A DNA stretch of 5,897 bases from Dictyoglomaceae bacterium (GTDB lineage: Bacteria; Dictyoglomota; Dictyoglomia; Dictyoglomales; Dictyoglomaceae), in NCBI GenBank assembly GCA_028276205.1, contig JAPYWU010000092.1, positions 1 to 5,897 of the forward strand, in the 5' to 3' direction. The notes beneath the pieces were generated by a model, which saw only the letters and a list, made by a program, of their open reading frames with translations, ran no database searches and had not been told where the DNA came from. Both the position numbers and the translations under genes were made by a program. Numbering within the stretch: the stretch's first letter is position 1; every line of letters begins with the position of its first letter. Of the stretch, positions 5,093-5,897 are shown one piece after another.

Positions 5093-5897
5093 ATTCTACA
5101 TCCCCCCATCTATTAATATATTTTTTATTATTGTATTCTTTTTTTCTGAAAAAGTTAATATGAATGGGCTTGTTGGCATAGGTTAATATAGATCCTACAA
5201 AATTTTTGCTTGCAATTCTTAAATCCCATCCAAGGGCAGGAGATTTAAATTTTAAAGGTTCTACAGTTTCTATTTCTTTTAAAAATTTTTCATATTCATT
5301 TCCATAATCTATATTATTTCCCTTTTTGGAAATATTGCTTCTGAATATATAGCTTTTTATTAATTTGTTATGAAGATTCTTATATGCAGATTTTAAGGAG
5401 ATTATATCCAAGCCATCAAATTTTCCATTTTGAAACACTACTATTCCATTTTGTCCCTCTATGCAAGGGAATTTTTCTTTCATACTCTCAAATAAATTCT
5501 TTCTTTTCTCAAAGACATCCCTCATAGCTGATGTCTCAGATTTAACCCCAAATTCATCTTGTAACTTTGAAATTTCATGCCATATTGCCCCTTGATCAGA
5601 ATCATACCTGCTTCCATAAGCCAAAGAGTAAAATACGCTCTCATTCTTTATTCTTCTTATATCAGCAGGCATTACCACATCTGGATCCTCAAAATGGTGA
5701 GATTGATAGTGCCATCTTCCCTGCTCTGTACAGCTTACAGGTATAACAAATTCAGATTTGTTTTTTATTAGCAAAGATGTATTTACCACCCTATTTTGCT
5801 TACCACCTTTTAATTCTTCTCCATCCAAAATGAACACTTTTTGATCAAGCTTATTAATTACTTTTAAATTTGGCACAGTACCAGATTGATCTACTTC
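5082..5897 (-). CDS. ARPP-1-family protein (partial, N-terminus beyond right edge)
   Basis: The visible 271 residues match, from memory, the ARPP-1 family (also annotated as DUF6569), whose biochemical function is unknown to me. The block LDGEELKGGKQNRVVNTS (24-41 of the fragment) and the block PVSCTEQGRWHY (53-64) are the family signature. A helical middle with DQGAIWHEI and a C-terminal half ending LRIASKNFVGSIL also fit. There is no signal peptide or membrane segment in the visible part. The frame is open to the window edge: EVDQSGTVPNLKV precedes the core and resembles the strand that normally leads into it, so the GTG at 5876 is probably an internal valine; no ribosome binding site precedes it. 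It overlaps cas6 by 11 bases and so is probably co-expressed with the CRISPR effector. It is not a known core Cas protein. An accessory or regulatory role is possible but unproven. Confidence 0.82.
   Translation of the reverse strand, partial: EVDQSGTVPNLKVINKLDQKVFILDGEELKGGKQNRVVNTSLLIKNKSEFVIPVSCTEQGRWHYQSHHFEDPDVVMPADIRRIKNESVFYSLAYGSRYDSDQGAIWHEISKLQDEFGVKSETSAMRDVFEKRKNLFESMKEKFPCIEGQNGIVVFQNGKFDGLDIISLKSAYKNLHNKLIKSYIFRSNISKKGNNIDYGNEYEKFLKEIETVEPLKFKSPALGWDLRIASKNFVGSILTYANKPIHINFFRKKEYNNKKYINRWGDVEFEI
5102..5107 (-). promoter_or_regulatory. G-run ribosome binding site of cas6
   Basis: Six consecutive Gs lie nine bases before the TTG at 5092, within the last codons of the ARPP-1 gene (TGG GGG GAT). 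The site supports the rare TTG start. A G-run paired with TTG suggests modest initiation and reliance on coupling to upstream translation. Confidence 0.6.

Noticed and set aside
5577..5771. Plus-strand frame of 64 codons antisense to the ARPP-1 gene.
   Set aside because: It is fully contained opposite a conserved coding region, with no ribosome binding site or recognisable domain.
5874..5876. GTG as the true start of the ARPP-1 gene.
   Set aside because: The frame stays open to the window edge, the residues before it (EVDQSGT) fit the family, and no ribosome binding site lies in front of the GTG. The gene is better treated as cut by the window.
1..5897. A CRISPR array, cas1/cas2/cas4, tRNA, rRNA or insertion sequence in the window.
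   Set aside because: Nearly every base is in a coding frame of the seven genes. No regularly spaced repeats, terminal inverted repeats or RNA-gene-like sequence were seen.

Overview
The window is a single, tightly packed minus-strand operon from a low-GC (roughly 30% by eye), AT-biased bacterium. It encodes the effector half of a type I-B CRISPR-Cas system of the Cst (Tneap) kind. The AAA/GAA/ATA-rich codon use, lysine- and glutamate-rich proteins and purine-rich ribosome binding sites fit an anaerobic, perhaps thermophilic, Clostridia-, Thermotogota- or Dictyoglomus-like bacterium. The sequence alone does not fix the taxon.

In transcription order (high to low coordinate) the genes are: an ARPP-1-family protein, cut at the right edge (5897-5082); cas6, the crRNA-processing nuclease (5092-4289, TTG start); cas8b1/cst1, the zinc-ribbon-like large subunit (4288-3182), which looks short; a 182-residue helical protein that looks like the missing C-terminal small-subunit (Cas11) part of Cas8b (3185-2637); cas7/cst2, the backbone subunit (2650-1610); cas5 (1576-752); and the HD-nuclease N-terminus of cas3 (750-1), cut at the left edge. 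Junctions are overlaps of 11, 0, 4 and 14 bases, then a 33-base gap, then a 1-base gap. This implies one co-transcribed, largely translationally coupled unit whose promoter lies beyond the right edge.

Together Cas6 would cut the precursor crRNA, Cas7/Cas5/Cas8b plus the small subunit would form the crRNA-guided Cascade complex, and Cas3 would degrade the target DNA. No adaptation genes (cas1, cas2, cas4), CRISPR repeats or promoter are seen; they may lie outside the window. The ARPP-1 gene is not a core cas gene, but its overlap with cas6 ties it to the operon.

The most interesting points are: (1) Cas8b is split from its small-subunit part at an AAAGGGGG tract, where one extra G, or a -1 ribosomal slip, would make one continuous protein; (2) a perfect 16-base tandem duplication at the cas7 3' end appears to have added an early stop and turned a TAATG cas7-cas5 junction into the only real gap in the operon; (3) the ARPP-1 gene is coupled to cas6; (4) Cas6 lacks a histidine where the usual catalytic histidine sits; (5) Cas5 has a Cys/His cluster. 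No stretch over 33 bases is non-coding.
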